From NCBI GenBank assembly GCA_964017065.1, contig OZ024792.1, positions 7,963,385 through 8,027,384 on the forward strand: DNA of 64,000 nt, written 5' to 3'. How positions within the stretch are numbered: position 1 is the stretch's first letter; every line of letters begins with the position of its first letter. Of the stretch, positions 11,765-22,356 are shown in pieces. Under the pieces are notes generated by a model. It had not been told where the DNA came from. It saw only the letters and a program-made list of their open reading frames with translations, and did not search any database. The position numbers were made by a program, and so were the translations under genes. Source of the DNA: Haliclona indistincta (lineage: Eukaryota; Porifera; Demospongiae; Haplosclerida; Chalinidae).

Positions 11765-13948
11765 ATGGCTACTCCCTCAGTACAGCAGCAGGACCTTCAC
11801 TGTGGTATATGCTCCAATGTCTTCACTAACCCGCTCATGATGCCTTGCCTTCACTCCTTCTGTAAGAAGTGTCTTGAACAGCAACTAGAAGAGCAGGGCA
11901 GCTCTGCTGGCTCCATAAAATGCCCTACCTGTGACACTGTCTCTACACTGCCTAGTGGAGGTGTAGCTAGTCTCCCCAGCAACCACTGGTTAGCCCATCG
12001 AGCAGAGGTGTCCACTTACCAACAGAAGATAGAGGATGGTGGAAACATACCGTGTGACCGCTGTGTGAAGAAGACAAGTGGAGCAGCAGTCTCCTTCTGC
12101 TGTGAGTGCTGTCTCTTCCTGTGCAGTTCATGTCAAGAAGACCATCAATGGTGGAGAGAGACTATCAGCCATGAACTAGTGAGTGTTGGAGAGAAGAAGA
12201 AAGACATGAACACAAATGTGAAAGTACCTCGTAAACCATTCATGTGCACCAAACACACGAAGGAAGAGCTCATTTTCTATTGCAATACTTGCCAATGTCT
12301 GATTTGTCGAAACTGCATAGTGATGGAGCACAGTGACCACAAGCGAGTCTACCCAGAAGATATCGCAGCAAAGGAGAAGGAGTCAATAATGGAGACCCTC
12401 CAGGAAGCAGAGGATGCCATTACTAAGCTGGAAGCTGCCATTACCAGTCGAGATGACATGAAGAAACTGATCGAAATTCAAAGAGATGAAGTGAATGAGA
12501 AGATCACACAAGAGTTCAAGATGATATATGCCTCTCTTAAATTGAGAGAGGAAGCATTGCACAGCAAGTGTGAGGAGTTTGCTAACCAGAAGCTCACAGT
12601 GCTGTCAATGGAGATTGAAGAAGTTGAGAATCTTAAGAGGAGTCTTATCTTTTCAACACAGATTGCATCTGAAGTACGAACATACTCACCAGCTGAGCTA
12701 CTAGGCACCAAGAAACCAATCCAGGAGCACCTTCAGCATAGGCTGGCATCGTTTGCTCGACTGGATCTTGATCCCGGTGAGAGTAATAACATTTCTGTTG
12801 TTGTTGACAAAACTGTGATAAATGAGGCCATAGCAGAATTGGGTAATGTATATGTTTGTGATTGTGATCCTGAGCAGTGCACAGTAGAGGAAGGACTGGT
12901 CATCCCTGTGGCTACTGTGGGGAAGAAGAGAGAGGTCAAGGTGGCTCTTAGAGATAGCAATGGAGAGCTAGCATGTGTCAAGGTACCCATTAGTGCTAGG
13001 GTAGAGGCAGAGGAGAATGGGTCTATGGTACCAGTTGATATCAGGTTTGAAGATGATGGCCACGCATTGCTCAGTTTCCAGACTATGGTAGCTGGTGAGC
13101 ATAGACTCATTGTCAAGGTGAAGGGTAAGCAGCTAGCTGGCAGCCCCTACAAGATATGGTCACGACAGAATGCCACTCACGAGAGCGTTTCATCTGGAGC
13201 TAAACAATCTTTCAATTTTGGTAGCAATGCTTTTGGTGTAGCTGTTCATCACAATGGAGATGTGTTTGCTAGTAACTATAGCAATGGCTGTATACAAGTG
13301 TTCAATAGTGATGGATCACAGAAGCTACAGTTTGGTACACCAGGCAGTGAAGATGGTCAGTTCTGTAATCCGCATGGTCTTGTCATTGTTGGTGAAGTGT
13401 TGTACGTTGCTGACCGTGGTAACCATCGTGTGCAGAAGTTCACTCTCACAGGTGAATATCTTGGTCAGTTTGGTAGCTATGGTTTCAATGAGGGTCAGTT
13501 TAATAGTCCCCGTGGTATATGTACTGATGGTAGGGGGCGTGTCCTAGTGGCTGATTATGACAACAATAGGATACAGATCTTCACTGCTGATGGTACCTTT
13601 GTCTCATCAATCTCTTGTGGAACAAGTCCATATGATGTGGCAGTGGATAACACTGGCAATATACATGTAACATTGCATTCATCCAACTGTGTTGCAGTTT
13701 TCTCCTCTGATGGTAAACAACTCACTACCTATGGATCAGGCTACATTCCATCGCCCACTGGTATAACTGTTGACCAAGATGGTTATCGCTATGTTAGCTG
13801 TGCTAATAACAATTACATATACATCTTCAGTCCAGAAGGAACATATGTAAAGAGCTTCTCTTGTTCTTCTAATCCACGAAACATGACCCTTGATAACCAT
13901 GGCAATGTATATCTTGCTAGTTATGACCATAATGTCACCAAGTACTAA
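11765..13948 (+). CDS. TRIM-NHL E3 ubiquitin ligase-like protein, copy 2
   Basis: An intact, intronless frame of 727 residues with TRIM2/3/71-type architecture. The RING finger (C13, C16, C28, H30, C33, C36, C53, C56) is a complete C3HC4 set. B-box 1 spans about 97-128 and B-box 2 about 161-192. A Glu/Lys-rich coiled coil covers about 200-310, a filamin-type repeat about 372-469 (ending AGSPYKIWSRQ), and a C-terminal NHL beta-propeller about 479-727 (blades marked NPHGL, SPRGI, SPTGI and VQKF). By family knowledge it should act in the cytoplasm as a RING-dependent E3 ligase, with the propeller binding RNA or protein targets. The start is supported by the conserved leader intron. In B-box 2 this copy has Asn in FYCNTC where the others have Asp. 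Differences from the other copies cluster in the B-box linker and propeller loops. Confidence 0.93.
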   Translation: MATPSVQQQDLHCGICSNVFTNPLMMPCLHSFCKKCLEQQLEEQGSSAGSIKCPTCDTVSTLPSGGVASLPSNHWLAHRAEVSTYQQKIEDGGNIPCDRCVKKTSGAAVSFCCECCLFLCSSCQEDHQWWRETISHELVSVGEKKKDMNTNVKVPRKPFMCTKHTKEELIFYCNTCQCLICRNCIVMEHSDHKRVYPEDIAAKEKESIMETLQEAEDAITKLEAAITSRDDMKKLIEIQRDEVNEKITQEFKMIYASLKLREEALHSKCEEFANQKLTVLSMEIEEVENLKRSLIFSTQIASEVRTYSPAELLGTKKPIQEHLQHRLASFARLDLDPGESNNISVVVDKTVINEAIAELGNVYVCDCDPEQCTVEEGLVIPVATVGKKREVKVALRDSNGELACVKVPISARVEAEENGSMVPVDIRFEDDGHALLSFQTMVAGEHRLIVKVKGKQLAGSPYKIWSRQNATHESVSSGAKQSFNFGSNAFGVAVHHNGDVFASNYSNGCIQVFNSDGSQKLQFGTPGSEDGQFCNPHGLVIVGEVLYVADRGNHRVQKFTLTGEYLGQFGSYGFNEGQFNSPRGICTDGRGRVLVADYDNNRIQIFTADGTFVSSISCGTSPYDVAVDNTGNIHVTLHSSNCVAVFSSDGKQLTTYGSGYIPSPTGITVDQDGYRYVSCANNNYIYIFSPEGTYVKSFSCSSNPRNMTLDNHGNVYLASYDHNVTKY

Positions 13949-14132
13949 CATGTGCTGTGCAGAGACATAGTATGTGACCTTATTTGATCAGTATAAAGAC
14001 ATTCATTATTATAGTGTGCATAATCACTTTATAATAATTATTATGTTTATATACAACTATTATGCCTAGTTTTGATCCCTATAACAAGTAAACAAACAAC
14101 AATTATTAATATTTTGTGTTTATCACTTACTT

Positions 14133-14331
14133 GTAATTTTTTCACTTCTGATTTCAATGTCTTGTTTTTTGATCTTTCTTGTTCAAGTAATGTGTTCAAA
14201 CTCTCAATCTAATAAAATCAGTGATGATAGAACACAGTCAATAAGTAATGATTCACGTACCTCTGATGATAGTTCATCCTTCATTGCTGTCATATCCTCT
14301 ATTTGTTGAACTAGCTCCGTCTTGCTAGCAA

Positions 14332-14365
<34 letters not shown>

Positions 14366-14500
14366 GAAATGTCTGATTCAAACAACCTGTTAGTCACAAA
14401 CCTGCCGTTTTCTGTTATTTTCTTGATGACAATAATTTATTTCTCTTCTCTAAGTCGTCTTGTAGCTGTGCTACTTGTGCTATTTTTCTTGATCTCTAAC
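14133..14500 (-). pseudogene. Coiled-coil gene exons, copy 2
   Basis: The same three minus-strand exon blocks as at 38094-38698 are present. A CA microsatellite (about 14333-14362; TG on the gene strand) abuts the acceptor of the middle exon. The first block carries the extra bases that change its exit phase, so the copy looks non-functional. No start or outer exons could be found. Confidence 0.55.
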
Positions 14501-14813
14501 AATCTATCACACAAATCATGATTCAGTGATAAGTTATCATCGCAGTGACTAATCTCAGTCACACATGGCTCATTATTTGACCCTGAATGCACCTTGTCAA
14601 GGAACCTATGCCTCTGGTTCAGCTGTAGCCTACTTTAATTATAGATTGTCGATGGATTTGCAGTTGCACTGTTCTATCCAACATCAGTACATGGACCTGA
14701 GAGGGGTGGAGTTGGGGTCACACAGCTGTGAGCGGCCCTCTCTACCTGAATCAGTCACAGCTTGACAGTTGGCAGCAAATTCTCCTGTCTCCAGTAACTC
14801 AAAAAACAGTGAT

Positions 14814-15190
14814 TATGCCTCGGTGGGCGGAGCCACGAGGCATACAGTAGTCGTGTTGTGTGTGTGTGTGTGTGTGTATCTGTCCGTTGCCGGCATAGCG
14901 CATCGCACGCTGAAAACTAAGCGCTGATATCAGCAATACAGGTAGAAATCGCTATTTGCTCAGAACTGAATTGATAAATTGTTGGTTCTAAAGCTCCGTT
15001 CGTGAGTTATGGAGTGAGCTGCTTACCTCGATGGCTGTTCCCGGCTATCTGGACTCCTCTAAAGACAAAACAGTTTACAGCTGACTGCCTTACAGCTAGT
15101 GAGTTCGTTTGTACTACAAAACAGCTTGGTAGGTCCAGCGAAATTCTCTCGAAGGCCTACAGCTTCAGCTTGAGCTCGCCGGCTTGAGCT
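14814..15190 (+). mobile_element. Hairpin-ended element, truncated copy
   Basis: The hairpin TATGCCTC/GAGGCATA at 14814-14844 and about 300 bp that follow resemble the elements at 10828 and 51184. A GT microsatellite lies at about 14852-14877. Similarity fades after about 15140 and the other terminus is missing. It marks the left edge of the block foreign to the cassette. Confidence 0.6.
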
Positions 15191-15687
15191 ACAGTAGTTG
15201 CTGATGATCTAGAGTTAGGGTCCGCAAGTCCAAAATCTAACATCCGAATTTTATGTATCTCGGTAGTTCTATATGAAGTGCTCACTGATACTTAAACAAT
15301 GGCGCCCAGAAATAGCGAAAGCCTCCTTGCGTGTTTTAGCAACACGAAAGAAACATTCGCGGACATGTTCTTTCTATGACGTCATAATTGATTTGTTGTT
15401 ATTATTAACTTTTCGCCCGGCTAGTTTGTCACCGTCTTGGTCGCTGAAGGTCCCGCTGCTATCCACGTGGCAAATAGTGGTCAAAGCCGAGTGCTTTAGG
15501 AACTTTAGTGGCAGTAGTTCAGACTAAGGTGAGCTAGACACACGCGGTCAGGGGAAATATTTGGTTATTGTGGGTCAGTCAGTCAGGCTACAGCGAGCTA
15601 GTCCTAGGTTGCTTTTGTAGGCCATTAGTACAGCTATCCATGTGGCAAGTTAGTTTGAATTTGAACAACATTTGCCATCTGGTCGAA
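15191..15687. other. No gene recognised; possible 5' leader
   Basis: No supported coding region. A possible donor (CTAAG then GTGAGC) lies near 15535, which could belong to an untranslated leader exon of the downstream small gene; this is speculative. Confidence 0.4.
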
Positions 15688-16002
15688 ATGAATTTGTTTT
15701 GGGCTGGTATGTATTTATCATGATTATTATCAATTATTCATTATTATTTAAATTTAGACCAGCAAATGACTAGTCCTACATATAAAGAGCTGATTGAGCT
15801 GTTGGAGAAAGCTGAGAAATCAGCATCAGAGCCAGGGAATGTACTTTCAACAGCTGAAATCCTCACTGCCAATTTTTCTTGCTTATATCCACGCATCAAA
15901 ATTGGAAGACCAGCACGATTTCTGGAAACAGTTAACAGGATCAATGCTCCTATTGTAAAGGGAAGCCTCGAACTAGGAATCCAGGTCCTGCTCAAACTGA
16001 AG
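15688..16002 (+). CDS. Small two-exon gene or upstream frame of the large protein
   Basis: ATG at 15688 begins a short exon (MNLFWA) that ends at a GTATGT donor (15707). The second exon, 15758-16002, follows a TTTAG acceptor and encodes a soluble, lysine/leucine-rich sequence (TSPTYKELIELLEKAEKS, then KIGRPARFLETVNRIN), ending at a GTATGC donor in phase 0. The next credible acceptor is at 16572. Joining there adds only VDNGH before a stop that overlaps the ATG of the 1,899-residue protein by 11 bases. This could be a 93-residue protein translated from the same transcript as a leader frame, or the first exons of a gene with another partner exon. No known domain is recognised. Confidence 0.45.
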
Positions 16003-16579
16003 GTATGCACAATGTTCCTACATGTTTGTTGCTACCTTACAGTCGACACGCCAAATAACCGGAAGTCCAATACAACACGTACAAATTTATTATCATGCCG
16101 TGCTACCGTGTAGCGTCTATTCCAGGATGTTTGAATTATTCATAAGCAAACTAAACAGTTCATATCTATTGTTATCTTGGTGCTTTTGCTTTTATTTTTG
16201 CAATAAAGTATCTTCATCATCTGCTTTATCAATACAATAATCCCTGTAGCCTTACGCTTTAAACCAGCCTCTGTATCGGAGCTAAACCAAGCACGACACC
16301 GAATTCGTATGCTTCCATAGACTGCGTCAGGAATTTTTTTCTCAACCAGCTTTCAATATTATAATGCATCTCAGCAAATGAACACACACTAAGCTCAATA
16401 TAATACAAATTTCGAGTTGTTCTAGCATGCAATTACTGAACTATGAGCGCTTCAAAGTACGCTTGCGCAATCCCATTTAGACACGCTATCGCCAGCTGGT
16501 CACCTCAGGTATGCTTTGATATTAGCAATAAACAATACTGTATAAACAACTATTATATTCTAATGACGACAGGTAGATA

Positions 16580-19500
16580 ATGGCCACTAGAAGCAGCAAG
16601 CGGCGTCTGTCCTATGATAGCAATGATGACAGTCAGCCAGGAGAGTCAGTTAGCCAAGTATGCACACTTTGTGAATTAGTTCACCAACACACAAGTAAAG
16701 TGCACACATGGCAAAGTCAAAGTGCACGCGATGAAGCCTTTAAACTTGGTATAATACCAAGTGACGTGATATGCCGCCCATGTCGTGACGACATTCGTAG
16801 AATTGGTAGTGATTCGAACCATGTACCTAGGTGGGAGAAGAAAAGGCAAGGGTTAACCAAATGCAGCATACATGGCTGTGGTGATGTATGCTTCGCCAAA
16901 TTGCAAGTTACCAATGTCAAGGAACATTTGGAAAAAATGCATTTTGACGTAAAATTCAAAGAAAATGTACCTTTCCCAACCCCCTTGTGCAATAGCCACT
17001 ATCATATTGTATACCACGCAATTCACCAACCTTGGCAAAGAAACTGCCAAACATGTGGGGCATATTTGAGGCATGAAACATCCAGGACATGCCCAAATGC
17101 TGCTTTTATCAAAAAGCATTTGCAAGACAATGCTGCCTTTGAGGGCAATCTTGAAGTTGATGATCGAGTATGTTTCTCTTGCTACAAGTCACATCTGATA
17201 ATCTTACAAAATGAGAAACAAATTAGCTATGATAGTGACCTTCGATCATTGCTAGAAAACATCCGTCGCAAAATAACTGCAACTAACTCACCTAGCACAT
17301 TACTACAAGTCAGGGAACTGGCTCTGGACAAAACTGTCCTCTATGTAGGTGAAGAATTGCTCAATGGAATGGCAGTTATTTTGCCCGATGCTGTTGATTA
17401 TTTCCAACAAGCATGCCATGACAACAGTTTAGATAGCCAACATCAGTTAGGAGCAGAACCAAAAGTGTCATCAATTTGGTTACTAGGCAATCTAACCAAT
17501 GCTTTACAACAACACCTAGAGTACTCATGTGCGGCACGCAAGTATGGTGTCCTTATGTATCGTAGTGGTGTCAACTTAGCTCCTCTGTTGCAAAGGTCAT
17601 TGTACCAGCTACGCCAGCACAAAAAGAAAGACCCCACAAATGTAGAATTCCAAAAAGTGCTGGATGGCATTAACAACAAAATTCTAGAGCAGTGTCAACA
17701 TTTTTTGACCAAATATCACTCTTTCTGCGAAGATTACAGCACCATAGATATCAATGAAGTCATTAATCATGATATAAATCCTGAGCTATGGAATGCTGTA
17801 TGCTCAATGACTAGGTCAGCATCAGAGAGAAAGGGCATTGCAAACAAACAGGCAGAAAAAGAACAACACAAAAAGCGGCTAAGAAGATTTTTTCTTTTGT
17901 GCATGGTGATGTTTTGTGTTGATGATCGCTGTTCAATGCCTATGCACACTATGCTAGCAGATGTTGTTGAAAGTCAAGGAGGTACTAGATTTTTGATTCA
18001 ACTACTAAACAAGCTTGGGATATGTTCATCCCATGACACCTTGGATAGGCATATTCAGAGTAAGATTGAAGCAACACATACAAAGCATCCTTGTCATAGT
18101 TTTTTTAATTCGAACTCTTTCACCGTTGTCTCTGTTGACAACGTTGACTTCATGCACAGCTTTGCTCAAGTATTTAAAGGCAGTACCAACAGCAGTTGGC
18201 ATGGGACAACAGTACAGTTAGTACAACCCCTTCCAGCAATCGAACCAGTACAGCAAACCCAGACTCTACCACCAGTACAGCCAACCCAGACTCTACCACC
18301 AGTACAGCCACCCCAGAATCTACCACCAGTACAGCCACCCCAGAATCTACCACCAGTACAGCCAACCCAGACTCTACCACTAGTACAGCCGCCCCAGAAT
18401 CTACCACCAGTACAGCCACCCCAGAATCTACCACCAGTACAGCCAACCCAGACTCTACCACCAGTACAGCCACCCCAGAATCTACCACCAGTACAGCCAA
18501 CCCAGATTCTACCACCAGTACAGCCAACCCAGAATCTACCACCAGTACAGCCAACCCAGACTCTACCACCAGTACAGCCAACCCAGAATCTACCACCAGT
18601 ACAGCCAACCCAGACTCTACCACCAGTACAGCCAACCCAGACTCTACCACCAGTACAGCCAACCCAGACTCTACCAGCAGTACAGCCAACCCAGACTCTA
18701 CCACCAGTACAGCCAACCCAGACTCTACCACCAGTACAGCCAACCCAGACTCTACCACCAGTACAGCAAAGGCTGTCTGTGCTAGAAATTGAACCTATAC
18801 AACAGCTTACTTATCAGTCATCAACGAGAAAAAGAACTGAGAGAAGTTCACCCATACAATCTCCACTTAAGCTCACTCAATCACCAATAGCTAAAACACG
18901 TCCTCGAGCTCGTTCTGGAACTGAATGCTTAGTAGAGATGGACCAACGGCTTACATGTAGAACCAAATTTGTAGATGTTCAACACTCAGATCATGTCAAA
19001 GACCTGGAACGTGTAACTATTACCGACTTTTTAACTAGTGAAACAGAAAACGAGTCACTTGACGATTTGAACCAGGACTTATTTACGTACATGCTACAGA
19101 AGCAGGCCATTGAAGAAAGTGAATCTGATCAACCATTTATGAATATGCAAGACTACTTTAGCACAACTAGAGTAACACACACTGAAAAGTCTGAGGTTGC
19201 TTATTTTGAGGTTATGAATGCAGTATCCGACAGCAAGGACACACAGATTGAAATGCTACATAGCTTGTTCGACAAGTTTATCAGAGGTAGCACTAGAGAG
19301 TATCTGGTTGTCGAGGGAGACCAAAAGTTGTATGACATAATACAAAGTTTGAAGTTTGAATATGGTAAGGAACTAGATTGGGTTATTCCCTTTCCGGGAG
19401 ATTGGCATCTACTGAAGAACTTCCAGGTGGCTCTAATCAAGCCATACTTTGATGCGGGGATAAAAGACCTGGCAAAGGCAGCTGGTTACCCAGTGGCATC

Positions 19501-22279
19501 AATTGAAATATGTGGGCAATTTAAAAGAACTCACCATTTCTTGTTAGAAACATGGGAAGCCTTGTACAGAGCTATGATCACAATTTTCCTGCATGAACAG
19601 CAAGGTGAGTCAGCAGAAAATCCTCTAATAGCTCTATCAGAACAGATTATAACAAATGCAGGCAGAGGTACGCTCAGAGAATGCATAGCTATTCAATCAC
19701 AACACTTCCACGAGTTCAAATTGTTTATACAAAAACGAGCTCGTACAGATAGTACCTGGAAATTCTGGGTGCAATTTGTCTTTCAAGATCTAAATGCCTA
19801 TGTTGGCTTGTTTTTGTCTATAAGAAGTGGAGACTGGTACCTCCGAACTGCCTGCATAAAGCAGATGGCAGCAGTGTTCTGTGCATTTGATCATTCAAAT
19901 TATCGCAGACTTATATCAAGACATTTAACAGATATAGTTACTATGCCAGACTCTGTGTTAGAAATGTTTAAGCAAGGTGGTTTTGTGGTATCTATCACTG
20001 GTAGAGAATGGCACTCAGTAGGAATTGATGAAGGTCATGAAATGATGATAAACAAGGCATGTAAAATGTCTATCATCAGACCAACACCTGACTACATCAA
20101 CAGAATAGTCCGTTATCTCCCGTACAGAAACAAGGCAATAGAGAATCTCACTAACTATCTTTTCCAAGAGGACAAACAACGTGAAGAGAAATTGTCATTA
20201 TTGTCTAAAAAACCAGATGATGTGAAACATGAGCATAACATCTGTTGCCAAATCAAAGCAATTCAAGACTGTGGCATGCTACAGTATGCTTCTACTGACA
20301 GAGGGTTAATCAATCCATTTACAAACAAAACTGCTACAGCACAGCAAGCATGTGATTTACTCAGTTTTCGTACTACTGGCCAAAAGGAATTTCTTAATGA
20401 CGTTGAGTTTCGAATTCTAAAAACACCAAGTACAGCAGCAACAATAAGAAAGCGCCGATTGCAGACTTTCTCAACAAAAAAAGTTAACAAACAACGCTAT
20501 AGCCAAATCGAAAAAGACCGAAATCTAATCTTAGCGTGCATGCGCAAAAAGATAAAATGGTCAATTCGTACAAGTACCCCAATGACAAATGGAGGAGAAC
20601 AACTAATACCCTTCCCACTGGCTATATCAGATCATGACGGTAACCCTAAAAAGGGGCAAAAAAGTCAGATGACCAAGACACTAGCTAGTAGGTATCAGCA
20701 GAATGCTGTCCTACTCAATACCTACCCAATAGGATGGCAGCCACAGTGCTGTGTGATGGAAGGCATGTTCATCATCAACACAGCTCCAATTGGGTGCCAT
20801 AGAACATATAGAGATTATGCAGAATTTTTAATAACCAGATACATTAGTCCACATTTGATAAAGGGTTGTACAGAAGTACATCTACTGTTCGACAATGTAG
20901 GACAACTCAGTAGCACACCAAAATTTTTTGAGCACCAAAGAAGGGATGAACTAGCAACAATTGCTGCTGGGCACAGTTGTAAAATAATACATGCAACAAC
21001 AATTCTGCCGACAAAGTGGAGAGAAAATCTTTTGCATTGCCGTAAGTGCAAGCGTACATTAGTATGTTTTCTAGCTCAGTTTATGCTACAGAACATCCAT
21101 GCTCACCTTTCTTCACACCAAAAATTCTATGTTGCCGGTGCATTTACTGAGCAGTTGGCAAACACTTGTTGGTTTGTGCAGGGAAAAAGTAGTCCAGAGC
21201 CAGATCCCACCTACTCCTGCAATGGAGAGGAAGCAGACACACTGATCTGGTTACACACAACCAAAACAACATGTGAAAGGATTTTAGTTGTGTCAGCAGA
21301 CACAGATGTCTATATGATAGGCTTGACTCGACCATGTGCCATTAATAAAGATGTTATCGTACAAGTTAGCAAGATCAATTCACGAGAATTAAAGCTACTT
21401 AGCCTAAAGAATCTGATTGGGGCAGTTCACAATGACCCTGACATGGCACATATTCCACTATCAAGTCGGCTGGCTGTAGTACAAACTTTGTTTGTAGTTA
21501 CAGGCTGTGACTACATATCATTTTTTGGTGGTATAGGCAAGGCTACCTTTCTGAAGCACTTTTTCCAACATGCAGAATTCGTAACAGGACAGACACACTA
21601 CACAAAGGGCTCTCTGGCAGACACACTTCTGCGAAACAATAGCTACAAAGAAGGGTTTATGGCTTTTCTTCGTCTTGTTGGAACCGTTTATTATCATAAA
21701 CATGCGTCCATATTTACATCAGATTCGCCTGAAACCCATTTCAAAGGCTATCTTTGTGTCTCAGATGTAGTTAAACAGCACAGTGATTGGCTAGAAGAGA
21801 TTAGACAGAGTATGTGGGCCAGAATTAGTTTTGAAGATGAAATGATTCCATCAACAGAAGCACTGTGGCGACATTGGAAACGCTCATGTTGGGTAATAGA
21901 TATGTGGAGCCAGGCTGATCAAAATACAATGACAGTAGCTAGGCTCACTGATTTTGGCTGGAGTATCACTCACGATAGTATCCTTACAGTTGATTGGGAT
22001 AGTAGTGAAAATCAGGAGGCTATAAAAGGAAGAGTACTGCTATTCACAAAAGGCTGTAAGTGCAAGACCGGTTGTGCGACTGGAAGGTGTGCCTGTAAAA
22101 AGAAGGGACACAACTGTACTGAAGGCTGTTCGTGTCTAAATTGCCTAAATCTACCAAACGCTACTATGGATACAAGAGAATGTACAACAAATAATATTGA
22201 AGACAGAACTATAGAGTGGAGCAGTGATTCTGATCAGTCAGACGATGAAGAGAGTGATATAGAACAAGTACATGGATAG
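16580..22279 (+). CDS. 1,899-residue PIN/FEN-like and CXC-domain protein, repeat-derived type
   Basis: A single uninterrupted frame just after a likely acceptor (AG at 16571-16572). N-terminal cysteine pairs (CTLC at 28-31, CRPC near 65, further C/H clusters to about 210) suggest zinc binding. Residues about 551-731 are a 9-residue Pro-Gln repeat. About 880-1330 is a conserved-looking region with VIPFPGDWHLLKNFQ and IDEGHEMMINKA. About 1430-1670 resembles a PIN/FEN-1-like nuclease fold: LLFDN, EEADTLIWLH, SADTDVYMIGL and GCDYISFFGGIGKATF supply regularly spaced acidic residues and a GIG helix-hairpin motif. The C-terminus (about 1825-1857: CKCKTGC, CACKKKGHNC, CSCLNC) is a CXC/tesmin-type metal-binding, DNA-binding cluster. 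An acidic tail follows; a possible AATAAA lies near 22360. From memory, similar long intronless proteins occur in many copies in cnidarian and sponge genomes; their function is not known to me. Nuclease activity and mobility are inferences. Confidence 0.85.
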   Translation: MATRSSKRRLSYDSNDDSQPGESVSQVCTLCELVHQHTSKVHTWQSQSARDEAFKLGIIPSDVICRPCRDDIRRIGSDSNHVPRWEKKRQGLTKCSIHGCGDVCFAKLQVTNVKEHLEKMHFDVKFKENVPFPTPLCNSHYHIVYHAIHQPWQRNCQTCGAYLRHETSRTCPNAAFIKKHLQDNAAFEGNLEVDDRVCFSCYKSHLIILQNEKQISYDSDLRSLLENIRRKITATNSPSTLLQVRELALDKTVLYVGEELLNGMAVILPDAVDYFQQACHDNSLDSQHQLGAEPKVSSIWLLGNLTNALQQHLEYSCAARKYGVLMYRSGVNLAPLLQRSLYQLRQHKKKDPTNVEFQKVLDGINNKILEQCQHFLTKYHSFCEDYSTIDINEVINHDINPELWNAVCSMTRSASERKGIANKQAEKEQHKKRLRRFFLLCMVMFCVDDRCSMPMHTMLADVVESQGGTRFLIQLLNKLGICSSHDTLDRHIQSKIEATHTKHPCHSFFNSNSFTVVSVDNVDFMHSFAQVFKGSTNSSWHGTTVQLVQPLPAIEPVQQTQTLPPVQPTQTLPPVQPPQNLPPVQPPQNLPPVQPTQTLPLVQPPQNLPPVQPPQNLPPVQPTQTLPPVQPPQNLPPVQPTQILPPVQPTQNLPPVQPTQTLPPVQPTQNLPPVQPTQTLPPVQPTQTLPPVQPTQTLPAVQPTQTLPPVQPTQTLPPVQPTQTLPPVQQRLSVLEIEPIQQLTYQSSTRKRTERSSPIQSPLKLTQSPIAKTRPRARSGTECLVEMDQRLTCRTKFVDVQHSDHVKDLERVTITDFLTSETENESLDDLNQDLFTYMLQKQAIEESESDQPFMNMQDYFSTTRVTHTEKSEVAYFEVMNAVSDSKDTQIEMLHSLFDKFIRGSTREYLVVEGDQKLYDIIQSLKFEYGKELDWVIPFPGDWHLLKNFQVALIKPYFDAGIKDLAKAAGYPVASIEICGQFKRTHHFLLETWEALYRAMITIFLHEQQGESAENPLIALSEQIITNAGRGTLRECIAIQSQHFHEFKLFIQKRARTDSTWKFWVQFVFQDLNAYVGLFLSIRSGDWYLRTACIKQMAAVFCAFDHSNYRRLISRHLTDIVTMPDSVLEMFKQGGFVVSITGREWHSVGIDEGHEMMINKACKMSIIRPTPDYINRIVRYLPYRNKAIENLTNYLFQEDKQREEKLSLLSKKPDDVKHEHNICCQIKAIQDCGMLQYASTDRGLINPFTNKTATAQQACDLLSFRTTGQKEFLNDVEFRILKTPSTAATIRKRRLQTFSTKKVNKQRYSQIEKDRNLILACMRKKIKWSIRTSTPMTNGGEQLIPFPLAISDHDGNPKKGQKSQMTKTLASRYQQNAVLLNTYPIGWQPQCCVMEGMFIINTAPIGCHRTYRDYAEFLITRYISPHLIKGCTEVHLLFDNVGQLSSTPKFFEHQRRDELATIAAGHSCKIIHATTILPTKWRENLLHCRKCKRTLVCFLAQFMLQNIHAHLSSHQKFYVAGAFTEQLANTCWFVQGKSSPEPDPTYSCNGEEADTLIWLHTTKTTCERILVVSADTDVYMIGLTRPCAINKDVIVQVSKINSRELKLLSLKNLIGAVHNDPDMAHIPLSSRLAVVQTLFVVTGCDYISFFGGIGKATFLKHFFQHAEFVTGQTHYTKGSLADTLLRNNSYKEGFMAFLRLVGTVYYHKHASIFTSDSPETHFKGYLCVSDVVKQHSDWLEEIRQSMWARISFEDEMIPSTEALWRHWKRSCWVIDMWSQADQNTMTVARLTDFGWSITHDSILTVDWDSSENQEAIKGRVLLFTKGCKCKTGCATGRCACKKKGHNCTEGCSCLNCLNLPNATMDTRECTTNNIEDRTIEWSSDSDQSDDEESDIEQVHG
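18231..18772 (+). repeat. 27-bp minisatellite coding a 9-residue Pro-Gln repeat
   Basis: About 20 units of 27 bp encode variants of PTQTLPPVQ inside the large frame. Because 27 is divisible by three, another plus frame (Ser/Thr-rich, 18196-18792) and a minus frame (Val/Leu-rich, 18174-18758) stay open through it. These are shadows. The array probably forms a flexible linker of variable length. Confidence 0.95.
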
Positions 22280-22356
22280 TATTTAACTACTTCTTTCTAA
22301 CTGTACTATATGTGTTATATAATCCCACATTTTTTAACGATTATTATGTTTATAGC

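Noticed and set aside
12478..13116. Minus-strand frames antisense to the TRIM genes, repeated in each copy
   Set aside because: They recur only because the sense sequence is conserved, lack sensible starts and have low-complexity Ser/Thr composition.
18174..18792. Ser/Thr-rich plus frame and Val/Leu-rich minus frame of nearly 200 codons
   Set aside because: Both arise from the 27-bp coding repeat of the large protein being a multiple of three.
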